Of a DNA stretch of 64,000 bases, positions 1 through 8,660 are shown piece after piece; the first letter of the stretch is position 1; every line of letters begins with the position of its first letter. Under the pieces are notes generated by a model. The model did no database searches and had not been told where the DNA came from. It saw only the letters and a program-made list of their open reading frames with translations. Source of the stretch: Polynucleobacter duraquae (GTDB lineage: Bacteria; Pseudomonadota; Gammaproteobacteria; Burkholderiales; Burkholderiaceae); contig NZ_CP007501.1 in assembly GCF_000973625.1 (NCBI RefSeq), positions 1,364,001 to 1,428,000 of the forward strand, written 5' to 3'. A program made the translations under genes and the position numbers.

Positions 1-466
1 TTCCAATATATTGACGCTTGAGCTCTTGCTCAGCTTTATCAATTAGTGCTTTATCATAGAAGCGGGCTTCAGCAACACCAACTGCTTTTAAAGATTTGCG
101 CACCACTTCCTGGTCAAACTCTTTCATCCCGGTAAATTCAATGCGGGAGATGGTGGGACGCTCCTCAACGATCACAATCAAAACATTGCCTTGAGCCTGA
201 ATCTGTACATCTCGGAAAAAACCAGTGCTATACAAAGCCTTAATTGCCTCAGCACTCTTTTCATCAGTCAAGGTGTCGCCCACTTGAACAGGCAAATAAC
301 TAAATACCGTTCCTGGCTCGACTCTTTGCAAGCCCTCAATTCGAATATCTTTGATCACAAAGGAGTCGGCAGCATGTGCATTTACACAAAAACTGGCAGC
401 AACAATCAGGACTAACTGAACAAGAAAGCGAGTCACAGAGCGAATAGAGGGAATCAGAAAATTCAA
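1..466 (-). CDS. bamA: BamA outer-membrane assembly factor, N-terminal part (cut by window edge)
   Basis: BamA is the outer-membrane barrel that inserts other beta-barrel proteins. Only about 155 N-terminal codons lie in the window. They read as a hydrophobic signal peptide ending near AHA|ADS, followed by POTRA-type sequence (SFVIKDIRIEGLQRV, then VEERPTISRIEFTG at the POTRA1/2 junction). The frame has no ATG near its start. A TTG at 466 overlaps the rseP stop as TTGA (466-463); an in-frame GTG at 436 is the alternative. The TTG gives the longer positively charged n-region, so I prefer it. No strong Shine-Dalgarno is visible, which fits translational coupling to rseP. The order rseP-bamA is the usual one in proteobacteria. 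Identity is secure; the exact start is less so. Confidence 0.9.
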   Translation of the reverse strand, partial: MNFLIPSIRSVTRFLVQLVLIVAASFCVNAHAADSFVIKDIRIEGLQRVEPGTVFSYLPVQVGDTLTDEKSAEAIKALYSTGFFRDVQIQAQGNVLIVIVEERPTISRIEFTGMKEFDQEVVRKSLKAVGVAEARFYDKALIDKAEQELKRQYIG

Positions 467-1596
467 AATGAAAGGTAGCGTTGCAAATCGTTAAACAAGG
501 CTAGCAAGGAAAGGGATATCAGAAGCAAAAAACCCACTTTTTGGAGCTTTTCCTGCAGTGATAAAGATATTCGCTTACCAGCAACCAACTCCCATGCATC
601 ATACAGGAGCTGACCCCCATCGAGCATTGGTAAAGGCACTAAATTCAAGAGTCCAATACTGATACTCATGAGAGCTAAAAAGGCTACAAATGGCTGCCAG
701 CCGACCTGGGCCGACTTACCTGCCATATCAGCAATACTTAAGGGCCCACCGAGCTGCTTTAGGGTCGTTTTACCCGTAAATAAACCCAGCATTAGCCGGA
801 AAGAGACCTTGGTTATCAGAGAAACGCGCTGGTATGCAAAACCTAAGGCACCTATCGGCCCTAACTTGAGCTCTATCCACTCCGAGGGTGGGGTCACCTG
901 GGGAAACAAGCCGAGAGCCTGAAATGGATCAGAATTAGGTGCAATTAGTGGTAAATCGTCCTGCTTGAAGAATTTAACGTGACGGCCACCAGCGGTATCC
1001 TGAATTTCTAAGGCAAAGCCTTGCTCACCAGTAAGTGCATTTAAGAGAAGCCAACGCAATGCATTCCAACTTGGGACCGGGTCAAACTCATCAAGAATAG
1101 GGGCACCACTGTAGTCAGATGAAAGGGATTGCCAACCTCGTACCTGATCACCTGCCGCCACCCCTAGTTTTGCGGCAATCGATTGCTCAGGAGGAGCTTG
1201 AAGTCGAGCAGGAAGCTGGGGTACACCCGAAACATAAATCACTGAGAACAAAATAACTGCCAATAGGAAGTTAGCGAAAGGCCCTGCAGCCACAATCATG
1301 GAGCGTTGCCATAGGGGCTTTACATCAAAGGATTGAGGACGCTCCTCTACTGAAATTATTTGTTCACGATCGCGGCCGTCCAACAATTTGACATAGCCAC
1401 CTAAAGGAATGGAAGCAAGAACCCACTCAGTGCTGTTACTCGCGCGATAAGTAAATAGCGGCTTACCAAATCCTAAGGCAAAGCGAAGAACTCTAACTCC
1501 ACATAAACGAGCTGCTAGGAAATGGCCATACTCATGAAAACTGACCAGCACACCAAGTGTGACTAAAAATGCAGCAAGTGTGATTAAGGCTTGCAT
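463..1596 (-). CDS. rseP: RseP/RIP-family site-2 zinc metalloprotease
   Basis: This is an intramembrane protease which, in model bacteria, cleaves anti-sigma factor RseA in the sigma-E envelope stress response and clears signal peptides. The zinc motif HEYGH is at residues 21-25 in the first membrane helix. The third ligand lies in the NLVPLPMLDGG motif at about 318-328. A PDZ-like region occupies roughly residues 130-200. At 377 residues it is clearly shorter than the roughly 450-residue E. coli protein, and I can make out only one convincing PDZ-like segment rather than two. It starts 12 nt after dxr and its TGA overlaps the proposed bamA TTG start, so it sits within the rpsB-bamA operon. 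Confidence 0.93.
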   Translation of the reverse strand: MQALITLAAFLVTLGVLVSFHEYGHFLAARLCGVRVLRFALGFGKPLFTYRASNSTEWVLASIPLGGYVKLLDGRDREQIISVEERPQSFDVKPLWQRSMIVAAGPFANFLLAVILFSVIYVSGVPQLPARLQAPPEQSIAAKLGVAAGDQVRGWQSLSSDYSGAPILDEFDPVPSWNALRWLLLNALTGEQGFALEIQDTAGGRHVKFFKQDDLPLIAPNSDPFQALGLFPQVTPPSEWIELKLGPIGALGFAYQRVSLITKVSFRLMLGLFTGKTTLKQLGGPLSIADMAGKSAQVGWQPFVAFLALMSISIGLLNLVPLPMLDGGQLLYDAWELVAGKRISLSLQEKLQKVGFLLLISLSLLALFNDLQRYLSF

Positions 1597-1608
1597 TAAA
1601 AGATCAAT

Positions 1609-2799
1609 CTATTTCTGAATGTTGCGAATAAATTGATTGGCTGCTTGACGAGCCTGAGCATCAACCCCAAGGATTACTTCTAAAGAATCCGCAGGGGCCG
1701 ATGGCAAAGCATTTAAACAGTGCTCCACTACCTTCGGAATGCTTAAGTAAGGTAGTCCATCGCCCAAGAAAGCGGCAACGGCAACTTCATTAGCGGCATT
1801 TAATACGGCAGGCGCAGTTCCCCCTGCCTTTGCAGCAGCAAACGCCAAGCTTAAACAAGGAAATTGATCAAAATTAGGCTCTGTAAAACTGAGGCTGCTC
1901 AACTGTGTCAGATTCAAAGGAGCAACACCAGCATCAATACGTTCAGGCCAAGCCAGTCCATAGGCAATCGGAGTGCGCATATCAGGTTGACCCATTTGCG
2001 CTAAAACCGAGCCATCGCGATAACGCACCATCGAGTGCACTACGCTCTGCGGGTGAATCAAAACCTTAATTTTTTCTAATGGCAGGCCAAACAACCAAAA
2101 AGCCTCAATGACCTCAAGACCTTTATTCATCATCGTCGCAGAATCAACCGAAATCTTTCGACCCATCACCCAATTCGGATGTGCGCAAGCTTGGTCGGGC
2201 GTAATGCCCGCTAAATCTGTGAGGGGTCTATCCCTAAATGGTCCACCAGAGGCAGTTAACCAAAGCTCTTCAACGCCCAAATGAACAGATGGAGTTTTTG
2301 TAAAGCGATCAGGTAAACATTGAAAGATTGCATTGTGCTCGCTATCAATCGGGAGCAATTCGCCACCGCCCGCTTTCATTGCCTGCATAAATAAATTACC
2401 CGACATCACGAGCGCTTCTTTGTTAGCGAGCAGTACTCGCTTACCCGCTTTTGCTGCTGCCAAGGTTGGGACTAGGCCGGCGGCCCCTACAATCGCTGCC
2501 ATTACGGTATCGCAACCCGACTCTATTACTGCGCTGACTAAAGCCTCGGGTCCATAGAGAACTTGAGTAGAAATCTTTTTCTCTTGTAACAGTTGACTCA
2601 GTTGAGCGGCACCATCAGCATCAGCCACCACTGCGATAGCAGGCTTGAACTCAATACATTGCTCGGCTAAACGCTCAATTTGTTTTGCGGCAGTCAGGGC
2701 TACCACTTTAAAACGATCAGGATGCGCGCGGATCACGTCTAAGGTATTAACACCAATCGATCCAGTTGACCCTAAGATAGCAAGCTGTTTAAGAGGCAT
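1609..2799 (-). CDS. dxr: 1-deoxy-D-xylulose 5-phosphate reductoisomerase
   Basis: Dxr converts DXP to 2-C-methyl-D-erythritol 4-phosphate, the committed step of the MEP isoprenoid pathway in the cytoplasm. The NADPH-binding motif [14 protein letters not shown] is at the very N-terminus. The metal/substrate region contains [13 protein letters not shown] and the flexible loop around [24 protein letters not shown]. The length of about 396 residues is typical. I chose the ATG at 2799, which overlaps the cdsA stop as TAATG and has a GGTGGA-like Shine-Dalgarno just upstream. A GTG at 2808 would add three residues. It sits between cdsA and rseP, and with uppS it links isoprenoid supply to cell-envelope synthesis. 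Confidence 0.95.
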   Translation of the reverse strand: MPLKQLAILGSTGSIGVNTLDVIRAHPDRFKVVALTAAKQIERLAEQCIEFKPAIAVVADADGAAQLSQLLQEKKISTQVLYGPEALVSAVIESGCDTVMAAIVGAAGLVPTLAAAKAGKRVLLANKEALVMSGNLFMQAMKAGGGELLPIDSEHNAIFQCLPDRFTKTPSVHLGVEELWLTASGGPFRDRPLTDLAGITPDQACAHPNWVMGRKISVDSATMMNKGLEVIEAFWLFGLPLEKIKVLIHPQSVVHSMVRYRDGSVLAQMGQPDMRTPIAYGLAWPERIDAGVAPLNLTQLSSLSFTEPNFDQFPCLSLAFAAAKAGGTAPAVLNAANEVAVAAFLGDGLPYLSIPKVVEHCLNALPSAPADSLEVILGVDAQARQAANQFIRNIQK

Positions 2800-3626
2800 T
2801 AAATCCACCCTGCTAGTAATGCAGCAATCGGCATTGTCGGAATGAGTGCATCAACGCGGTCTAGTACACCACCATGACCTGGTAATAGATGACTACTATC
2901 TTTGACGCCAGCCAAACGCTTTAACTGAGATTCAAATAAATCCCCAAAGACACTGAACGCTGTCAATACCGTGACCATCAGGAACATCGGCACCCAACCG
3001 AATTGAATAGCCCAAGCGCCAAATAAAGTATCACCTAGTGGTAAAAACGTGACGCACAAGAATGCATAGAGATAGCAAAGTAGTAAACCACCTAGCGCGC
3101 CCTCAATCGATTTCCCCGGGCTAATACTTACAGCTAGCTTATGTTTGCCAAACGCTTTACCGACAAAATAAGCGCCGATATCAGCAACCCAAACTAAAGC
3201 CATTGTTGTTAATAAAAAGACTAATCCCAACTCACGCAAGAAGACCAAAGCAAACCAGGTTGCTGGCAGAATAATCAAGCCCGTAATGCTGTAGAAAGGT
3301 TTGAATTTTTGAAGCGAGAGATTCATTCCTTTGGCTAAAATGAATGGCGCTAAAAAGAACCAAAACAAGACCGCCATCATGAGCAAAGAAAATTGCCATG
3401 TGATTGCTTGCATACCCAGCAACAATAAGATGATGACTAAACAAAAAACAGCATAGAGCCAGGCAGCCTTTTTAGCTTCCGGGGCAATCATGCGACTCCA
3501 TTCCCAAGCAGCGGCAACCAAGGCAATCAGGAAAAATATACCCAAGTAAATCGGTGGTAAGAAAAATAAAATAGGTAATAGCACTGCCATCAAGATGGTG
3601 GCAGTAATGATTCGAGTGATTAGCAT
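2799..3626 (-). CDS. cdsA: phosphatidate cytidylyltransferase (CDP-diacylglycerol synthase)
   Basis: CdsA makes CDP-diacylglycerol from phosphatidate and CTP at the inner membrane, the branch point for all phospholipids. The 275-residue protein is almost entirely hydrophobic helices. The C-terminal family signature is present: [12 protein letters not shown], then [19 protein letters not shown], then [14 protein letters not shown] with its metal-binding Asp residues. The stop codon overlaps the dxr ATG by one base (TAATG), and uppS ends 16 nt upstream of its start, so it is translated within the same operon. Length and motifs are standard. Confidence 0.95.
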   Translation of the reverse strand: MLITRIITATILMAVLLPILFFLPPIYLGIFFLIALVAAAWEWSRMIAPEAKKAAWLYAVFCLVIILLLLGMQAITWQFSLLMMAVLFWFFLAPFILAKGMNLSLQKFKPFYSITGLIILPATWFALVFLRELGLVFLLTTMALVWVADIGAYFVGKAFGKHKLAVSISPGKSIEGALGGLLLCYLYAFLCVTFLPLGDTLFGAWAIQFGWVPMFLMVTVLTAFSVFGDLFESQLKRLAGVKDSSHLLPGHGGVLDRVDALIPTMPIAALLAGWI

Positions 3627-3642
3627 GGAGAAATAAGGAGGG

Positions 3643-4416
3643 TTAGACTGCGTCGCTCAATGACTCAGACGCTAACTGAGCGCTAGTGCGTCCAAAGCGA
3701 CGCTCGCGCTGACTAAACCAGTCAAAAGCTATATGTAATTGAGCTTCATCAAAATCAGGCCAAAGAGTATCCGTGAAATATAACTCGGTATAGGCCAGTT
3801 GCCAAAGCAGAAAGTTGCTGACGCGCTGCTCGCCACCAGTTCGAATAAATAAATCTGGCTCTGGCGCATAGGCCATAGATAAATAGGGTTGTATTAATTC
3901 TTCAGAGACTTGCTCTGGTTCCAAACTCGGGTTGGCGACCAAAGATTGGCGCATCGCCTGCAAGATATCCCAGCGTCCACCATAGTTAGCGGCAATCGTG
4001 AGCGTAAGCCCTTTGCAGCCTGCTGTTTTTTCTTCTGAGAACTGCACCATCTCCTGAATCCCAGAATCAAAGCGGCTTAAATCCCCAATGAGACGAAGAC
4101 GGATGTCGTTTTCAGCCAAACGAGAGACTTCACCCTTTAAGGATTTCAGGAATAGCTTCATTAAAAAGCTAACTTCCTCTGGAGGGCGGCGCCAATTTTC
4201 AGAGCTGAAGGCAAACAGAGTGAGATATTCCACGCCTAGTTGGCGACACTCTTGAACAATCTTACGAACCGCACCTAAACCCTCTGAGTGACCCGCTACC
4301 CGTGGCATGAAACGCTTACTTGCCCAACGTCCGTTACCGTCCATGATGATGGCGACATGACGTGGAATAGCACTAACCTCTGGAATAACTAAGGTTGAGC
4401 TAGTGTGCTGTGTCAT
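3643..4416 (-). CDS. uppS: isoprenyl (undecaprenyl) diphosphate synthase
   Basis: UppS adds isopentenyl units in cis configuration to farnesyl diphosphate, giving the C55 carrier lipid for peptidoglycan and surface glycans. The N-terminal catalytic signature [13 protein letters not shown] places the Mg-binding Asp at about residue 26. The C-terminal signature [19 protein letters not shown] and the [13 protein letters not shown] segment are both present. Its 257 residues match the family. It sits between frr and cdsA, 29 nt downstream of frr, as in many proteobacteria. Confidence 0.95.
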   Translation of the reverse strand: MTQHTSSTLVIPEVSAIPRHVAIIMDGNGRWASKRFMPRVAGHSEGLGAVRKIVQECRQLGVEYLTLFAFSSENWRRPPEEVSFLMKLFLKSLKGEVSRLAENDIRLRLIGDLSRFDSGIQEMVQFSEEKTAGCKGLTLTIAANYGGRWDILQAMRQSLVANPSLEPEQVSEELIQPYLSMAYAPEPDLFIRTGGEQRVSNFLLWQLAYTELYFTDTLWPDFDEAQLHIAFDWFSQRERRFGRTSAQLASESLSDAV

Positions 4417-4445
4417 AAGGCGAATAATGAGAATGAATCTGACGA

Positions 4446-5006
4446 TTAAACCGTCATGATCTCTTTTTCTTTTTCAGAAACGATCTTGTCGATCTCGACC
4501 ACTGCGCGATCAGTCATCTTCTGAATATCATCAGTCGCACGACGCTCATCATCCTCGGAAATTTCTTTATCTTTGGTAAGGCGCTTTAAATGCTCATTCG
4601 CATCGCGACGTAGATTACGTACGGCAATCTTCGTATCTTCACCCTCGTTTTTGACAACCTTAGTCAAATCACGGCGGCGTTCTTCAGTTAATGCAGGCAT
4701 AGGCACTCGAATCACAGTGCCTTGCGATGCTGGATTGAGACCCAAATCCGAATCACGAATCGCCTTTTCAATTACGGCAACCATCGTTTTTTCAAATGGT
4801 TGCACGTTAATCGTTCTAGCATCAGCCAAACCTAGGCTAGCCACTTGGCTTAGTGGTGTTGGATTGCCGTAGTAATCCACCTGGATGTGCTCCAAGATTC
4901 CAGGGTTTGCACGACCAGAGCGAATCTTCGCCAAATTGGTTTTCAGAGCCTCAAGAGACTTCTGCATCTTTTGATCGGTAGTGGTTTTAATTTCTGCTGC
5001 GGACAT
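4446..5006 (-). CDS. frr: ribosome recycling factor
   Basis: RRF splits the post-termination ribosome together with EF-G. The protein is a charged helical sequence with family landmarks: [21 protein letters not shown] near the N-terminus, [14 protein letters not shown], and [15 protein letters not shown] in the C-terminal helix. I chose the ATG at 5006, which follows an AGGAGG Shine-Dalgarno at good distance and gives the normal 186 residues; a TTG one codon earlier is possible but badly spaced. It lies 11 nt downstream of pyrH. Confidence 0.95.
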   Translation of the reverse strand: MSAAEIKTTTDQKMQKSLEALKTNLAKIRSGRANPGILEHIQVDYYGNPTPLSQVASLGLADARTINVQPFEKTMVAVIEKAIRDSDLGLNPASQGTVIRVPMPALTEERRRDLTKVVKNEGEDTKIAVRNLRRDANEHLKRLTKDKEISEDDERRATDDIQKMTDRAVVEIDKIVSEKEKEIMTV

Positions 5007-5017
5007 CAAGCCTCCTA

Positions 5018-5728
5018 TTAAACGTGTACTAAAGTACCTTCAGACTCACCCTGAACCACACGCATCAATGCGCCTGGCTTGAGAATCGAAAATACTTTGA
5101 TTGGTAATTTGCGATCACGGCACAATGCAAAAGCAGTTGCATCCATTACTTGCAAGTTTTTGATGATTGCCTCGTCAAAAGTCATTGTTTTATACAAAGT
5201 CGCTGTTGGGTCTTTCATTGGATCAGCGCTGTAAATACCATCTACCTTAGTAGCCTTAAGCACGATTTCAACGCCCATCTCTGCGCCGCGCAAAGCAGCT
5301 GCTGTGTCGGTAGTAAAGAATGGATTGCCCGTGCCAGCAGCAAAGATCACTACCTTACCCTCACTCAGAGCACGAATCGCACGAGGACGGATGTAAGGCT
5401 CGACCACTTGATCCATTCTTAAAGCAGACTGCACACGAGCTTCAACACCTTTTTGGCGCAAAGCATCTTGCAGCGCAAGAGAATTCATCATTGTGGCCAG
5501 CATTCCCATGTAGTCAGCGGTTGCACGATCCATACCGGCCGCACCGCCCGCTACACCTCGGAAAATATTTCCGCCACCAATCACGATAGCCAATTGAACG
5601 CCACTGTTTACTACGTCAGCTATTTCTTTCACCATGGAATCAATTGTGATTGGATTAATTCCAAAAGCATCATCCCCCATGAGGGCTTCACCAGAGAGTT
5701 TTAAGAGAACACGTTTGTAGGCTGGCAT
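5018..5728 (-). CDS. pyrH: uridylate (UMP) kinase
   Basis: PyrH phosphorylates UMP to UDP in pyrimidine nucleotide synthesis and is a hexameric amino-acid-kinase-fold enzyme. The N-terminal [12 protein letters not shown] nucleotide-binding segment, IGGGNIFRG, the [16 protein letters not shown] helix and the [16 protein letters not shown] substrate loop are all visible. Its 236 residues are the standard length. It is preceded by a terminator and its own -10-like element (5809-5814), so pyrH-frr-uppS-cdsA-dxr-rseP-bamA may form a transcription unit separate from rpsB-tsf. Confidence 0.96.
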   Translation of the reverse strand: MPAYKRVLLKLSGEALMGDDAFGINPITIDSMVKEIADVVNSGVQLAIVIGGGNIFRGVAGGAAGMDRATADYMGMLATMMNSLALQDALRQKGVEARVQSALRMDQVVEPYIRPRAIRALSEGKVVIFAAGTGNPFFTTDTAAALRGAEMGVEIVLKATKVDGIYSADPMKDPTATLYKTMTFDEAIIKNLQVMDATAFALCRDRKLPIKVFSILKPGALMRVVQGESEGTLVHV

Positions 5729-5808
5729 CGTTTTATTTTCCGTAATTTGCTGGGCAATTTATCTGCTTAGCTTATTGATCTTTAAGTACTTTTTAATATC
5801 TTGCCCAA

Positions 5809-5814
5809 ATTATA
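5809..5814 (-). promoter_or_regulatory. candidate -10 element upstream of pyrH
   Basis: The minus strand reads TATAAT exactly here, between the tsf terminator and pyrH. A weak TTTGAT/CTTTGA -35-like hexamer lies 15-16 bp upstream. The placement is sensible for a pyrH promoter; the -35 match is poor. Confidence 0.4.
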
Positions 5815-5836
5815 AAGGGCTTGGCACAGATCAAAG

Positions 5837-5872
5837 AAAAGGGCATGGAAACCGAGGTTTATATGCCCTTTT
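5837..5872 (-). terminator. Rho-independent terminator after tsf
   Basis: A 10-bp perfect stem (AAAAGGGCAT / ATGCCCTTTT) encloses a 16-nt loop. On the minus strand the stem runs into TTTTCTTT. It lies 46 bases past the tsf stop and before pyrH. Confidence 0.75.
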
Positions 5873-5917
5873 GGGTATTACAGCCGTACCGGAAGAGCCC
5901 GGCAAGCTTGGAGCTAA

Positions 5918-6796
5918 TTAAGCGCCTTTAGCAGCGGCAACCTGAGCAGCAACTTCAGCTGCAAAGTCATCTTGACGCTTCTCAATGCCCTCGCCCACAA
6001 CAAACATAGTGAAACCCTTGATCGTGGTGTTAGCAGCTTTGAGCATTTGCTCAACAGATTGCTTGTCGTTTTTAACGAAAGTTTGGTTCAACAAAGAAAC
6101 CTCTTTGAGGTACTTCTGAATAGAACCTTCAACCATCTTCTCAACGATTTCTGGTGGTTTGCCAGATTCAGCAGCCTTTTGAACCGCAACACTACGCTCA
6201 ACAGCAATCGCTTCAGCAGGAACATCAGCCATCGACAAAGCCACTGGCTTCATTGCAGCAATATGCATTGCTACGTCTTTAGCTGCAGTCTCATCACCCT
6301 CGAACTCAACCATAACGCCAATACGAGTACCGTGGAGATAAGAAACCAACTTGTTGCTGCCAGCAAAACGCTTGAAGCGACGCGGCATGATGTTCTCGCC
6401 GATCTTACCGATCAAGGCGCTACGAACTTCATCCACAGTTTGGCCATTCATGGGTAATGCAAGTAAGGCAGCAACGTCGGCTGGATTCTTTTCAGAAATC
6501 AAATTTGCGCAGGCTTGTGTAAATGCCAAGAAATCATCATTTTTTGAAACGAAGTCAGTTTCGCAGTTCACTTCAAGCAAAGTACCTGTAGTGCCATTGA
6601 TCGCTGAAGCAACGATACCTTCAGCAGTAACACGGGATGCGGCTTTACCAGCTTTGCTACCGAGCTTTACACGCAGAATTTCTTCTGCACGAGCCATATC
6701 ACCATCAGCCTCAGTCAATGCTTTTTTGCACTCCATCATCGGAGCATCAGTCTTGGCGCGTAACTCGCCAACCATTGCAGCGGTAATAGCAGCCAT
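5918..6796 (-). CDS. tsf: translation elongation factor Ts
   Basis: EF-Ts is the nucleotide exchange factor for EF-Tu. The N-terminal UBA-like domain carries [20 protein letters not shown], and the core contains the EF-Tu contact [14 protein letters not shown]. Length (292 residues) is normal. Its ATG overlaps the rpsB stop by one base (TAATG), the conserved rpsB-tsf coupling. A strong intrinsic terminator follows. Confidence 0.97.
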   Translation of the reverse strand: MAAITAAMVGELRAKTDAPMMECKKALTEADGDMARAEEILRVKLGSKAGKAASRVTAEGIVASAINGTTGTLLEVNCETDFVSKNDDFLAFTQACANLISEKNPADVAALLALPMNGQTVDEVRSALIGKIGENIMPRRFKRFAGSNKLVSYLHGTRIGVMVEFEGDETAAKDVAMHIAAMKPVALSMADVPAEAIAVERSVAVQKAAESGKPPEIVEKMVEGSIQKYLKEVSLLNQTFVKNDKQSVEQMLKAANTTIKGFTMFVVGEGIEKRQDDFAAEVAAQVAAAKGA

Positions 6797-7545
6797 TATT
6801 CAGCTTTCCCTTCTTCAACAAACTCTTCTTCGCCTTCTTTAACAGCAGTCAAGATTTCTTGAACCGAATTTGATTTACCTTCGAGGATTGCATCAGCAAT
6901 CCCACGAGCGTAGAGCAGAACAGCTTTGCTGGAGTCATCGTTACCAGGAATGATGTAATCAACACCTTCTGGTGAGTGGTTGGTATCCACTACAGCGATA
7001 ACAGGAATACCAAGCTTGTTAGCTTCAGTAATAGCAATCTTGTGATAGCCAACGTCCACTACGAAAATCGCATCAGGAACGCCGTTCAAGTCTTGAATAC
7101 CACCAAGTGCTTTTTGCAACTTGTCGAGATCGCGATCATTAGTCAACGCTTCTTTCTTGGAAAGCTTTTCCCAATCACCAGCTTCTTTAGCAACAGCCAT
7201 GTCCTTCAAACGCTTTAGGGAGCCTTTAACAGTTTTGAAGTTCGTGAGCGTACCGCCCAACCAACGGCTGTCGATATATGGCATACCAGCACGAGCAGCT
7301 TCTTCAGCAATGATCTCGCGTGATTGACGCTTAGTACCAACGAATAAGATAGTTCCACGGTTAGCAGCAACTTGTTTTGCAAATTTCAGGGCGTCCTGAA
7401 ACATTGGCAATGTTTTTTCTAAGTTGATGATGTGAATTTTGTTGCGATGGCCGAAAATGTAAGGGGCCATTCTTGGGGACCAGAAACGGGTTTGGTGACC
7501 AAAATGGCAACCGGCTTCCAGCATTTGACGCATAGTTACTGACAT
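6796..7545 (-). CDS. rpsB: 30S ribosomal protein S2
   Basis: S2 is a late-assembling small-subunit protein that helps recruit S1. The start is set at 7545 because [20 protein letters not shown] matches the family N-terminus and a TAGGAG Shine-Dalgarno lies six bases upstream; a longer frame open to 7617 would add 24 residues of untranslated leader. Landmarks include [26 protein letters not shown] and [17 protein letters not shown]. The length of 249 residues is standard. It is the first gene of the minus-strand operon and diverges from map. Confidence 0.96.
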   Translation of the reverse strand: MSVTMRQMLEAGCHFGHQTRFWSPRMAPYIFGHRNKIHIINLEKTLPMFQDALKFAKQVAANRGTILFVGTKRQSREIIAEEAARAGMPYIDSRWLGGTLTNFKTVKGSLKRLKDMAVAKEAGDWEKLSKKEALTNDRDLDKLQKALGGIQDLNGVPDAIFVVDVGYHKIAITEANKLGIPVIAVVDTNHSPEGVDYIIPGNDDSSKAVLLYARGIADAILEGKSNSVQEILTAVKEGEEEFVEEGKAE

Positions 7546-7653
7546 AACTTCTCCTAAGGGTTGGTTTCTGAGATTGAGTCCTAGCTGCGCTAAAAAGCGC
7601 CACCCTGGAAGGCTCAACCCGCTATTTCAGATCAAAATTGACCTGAGAACGAA

Positions 7654-7659
7654 ATTATA
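7654..7659 (-). promoter_or_regulatory. candidate -10 of the rpsB promoter
   Basis: The minus strand carries a perfect TATAAT about 108 bases upstream of the rpsB start, in the 256-bp region divergent from map. No good -35 is seen at 16-18 bp. The resulting leader of about 100 nt contains a small GCGC-TTTTTA-GCGC hairpin (7587-7600). It could be where S2 autoregulates, but this is inference. Confidence 0.45.
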
Positions 7660-7801
7660 GCTTAAATATCAATGGTCTAGACGCCCCACCCCTGGCGCCT
7701 TACTAGAGAACCTGCCCAGAAATACCGTTAAATGGTGCATCTGCCTATTATTTAGGCATCTTCCCACTAGTAAAAAGCTTCAAGTCGTTGATAATCAAGG
7801 G

Positions 7802-8638
7802 ATGAACAGTGTATTTACCGCCGAAAAAGACATCCAAGGGATGCGCGAAGCTGGCCGCTTAGCCAGTGAAGTTCTTGACCACGTTGCCCCGCACGTGAAT
7901 GCTGGTGTCAGTACGGCTGAACTAGATCGCATCTGCCATGAATATATGCGCGATGTCCAAAAGACGATTCCAGCCCCACTGAACTACCAGCCACCCGGCT
8001 ACCCACCCTTCCCGGCATCGATCTGTACTTCGGTTAACGATGTGATCTGCCATGGCATCCCTGGTGAGAAGATTTTAAAAGCTGGGGATGTTGTCAACCT
8101 CGACATCACTGTGATTACGCCTGATGGCTACTACGGCGATACCAGCCGCATGTTTATGGTTGGTGAAGTTTCAGTATTAGCTAAACGCCTCACCCAAATT
8201 ACTTTTGAATGTATGTGGCTTGGTATTGCGCAAGTGAAGCCTGGCGCATCGCTCGGTGACATTGGCCATGTTATTCAGACCCATGCTGAAAAAGCCGGTT
8301 ATTCAGTTGTTCGTGAATACTGCGGTCATGGCATTGGCAAAGTGTTTCATCAAGATCCACAGATTCTTCACTACGGCCGTCCAGGCACCGGTGAAAAGTT
8401 AAAAGAAGGCATGACCTTCACTATTGAGCCGATGATCAATGCTGGTAAGCGCGATATTCGGACAATGCCTGATCAATGGACGGTGAAGACTAAAGACCGT
8501 AGCCTCTCAGCGCAATGGGAACACACACTTTTAGTGACAGCCACTGGCGTTGAAGTGTTAACTTGGTCAGAGGGCAGTAATCCAATTCCTGATTGCGTTA
8601 AAGGTCTGTCATTTAGACCAAATCTAGCCAACGCGTAA
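7802..8638 (+). CDS. map: type I methionine aminopeptidase
   Basis: MetAP removes the initiator methionine from nascent proteins. All five metal ligands of the pita-bread fold can be placed: D101, D113 (YGDTSRMF), H176 (YCGHGIGK), E209 (FTIEPMI) and E240 (QWEHTLLV). The substrate-binding H84 is in VICHGIPGEK. At 278 residues it is slightly longer than the E. coli enzyme (264), with a short C-terminal tail. It is the first gene of the plus-strand unit, divergent from rpsB, and is followed after 22 nt by glnD, a common betaproteobacterial order. Confidence 0.96.
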   Translation: MNSVFTAEKDIQGMREAGRLASEVLDHVAPHVNAGVSTAELDRICHEYMRDVQKTIPAPLNYQPPGYPPFPASICTSVNDVICHGIPGEKILKAGDVVNLDITVITPDGYYGDTSRMFMVGEVSVLAKRLTQITFECMWLGIAQVKPGASLGDIGHVIQTHAEKAGYSVVREYCGHGIGKVFHQDPQILHYGRPGTGEKLKEGMTFTIEPMINAGKRDIRTMPDQWTVKTKDRSLSAQWEHTLLVTATGVEVLTWSEGSNPIPDCVKGLSFRPNLANA

Positions 8639-8660
8639 TTACTAAACTAGCTCAAGCGCA

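Noticed and set aside
191..415. 74-codon plus-strand frame
   Set aside because: It lies antisense within the N-terminus of bamA, which has clear POTRA sequence on the other strand.
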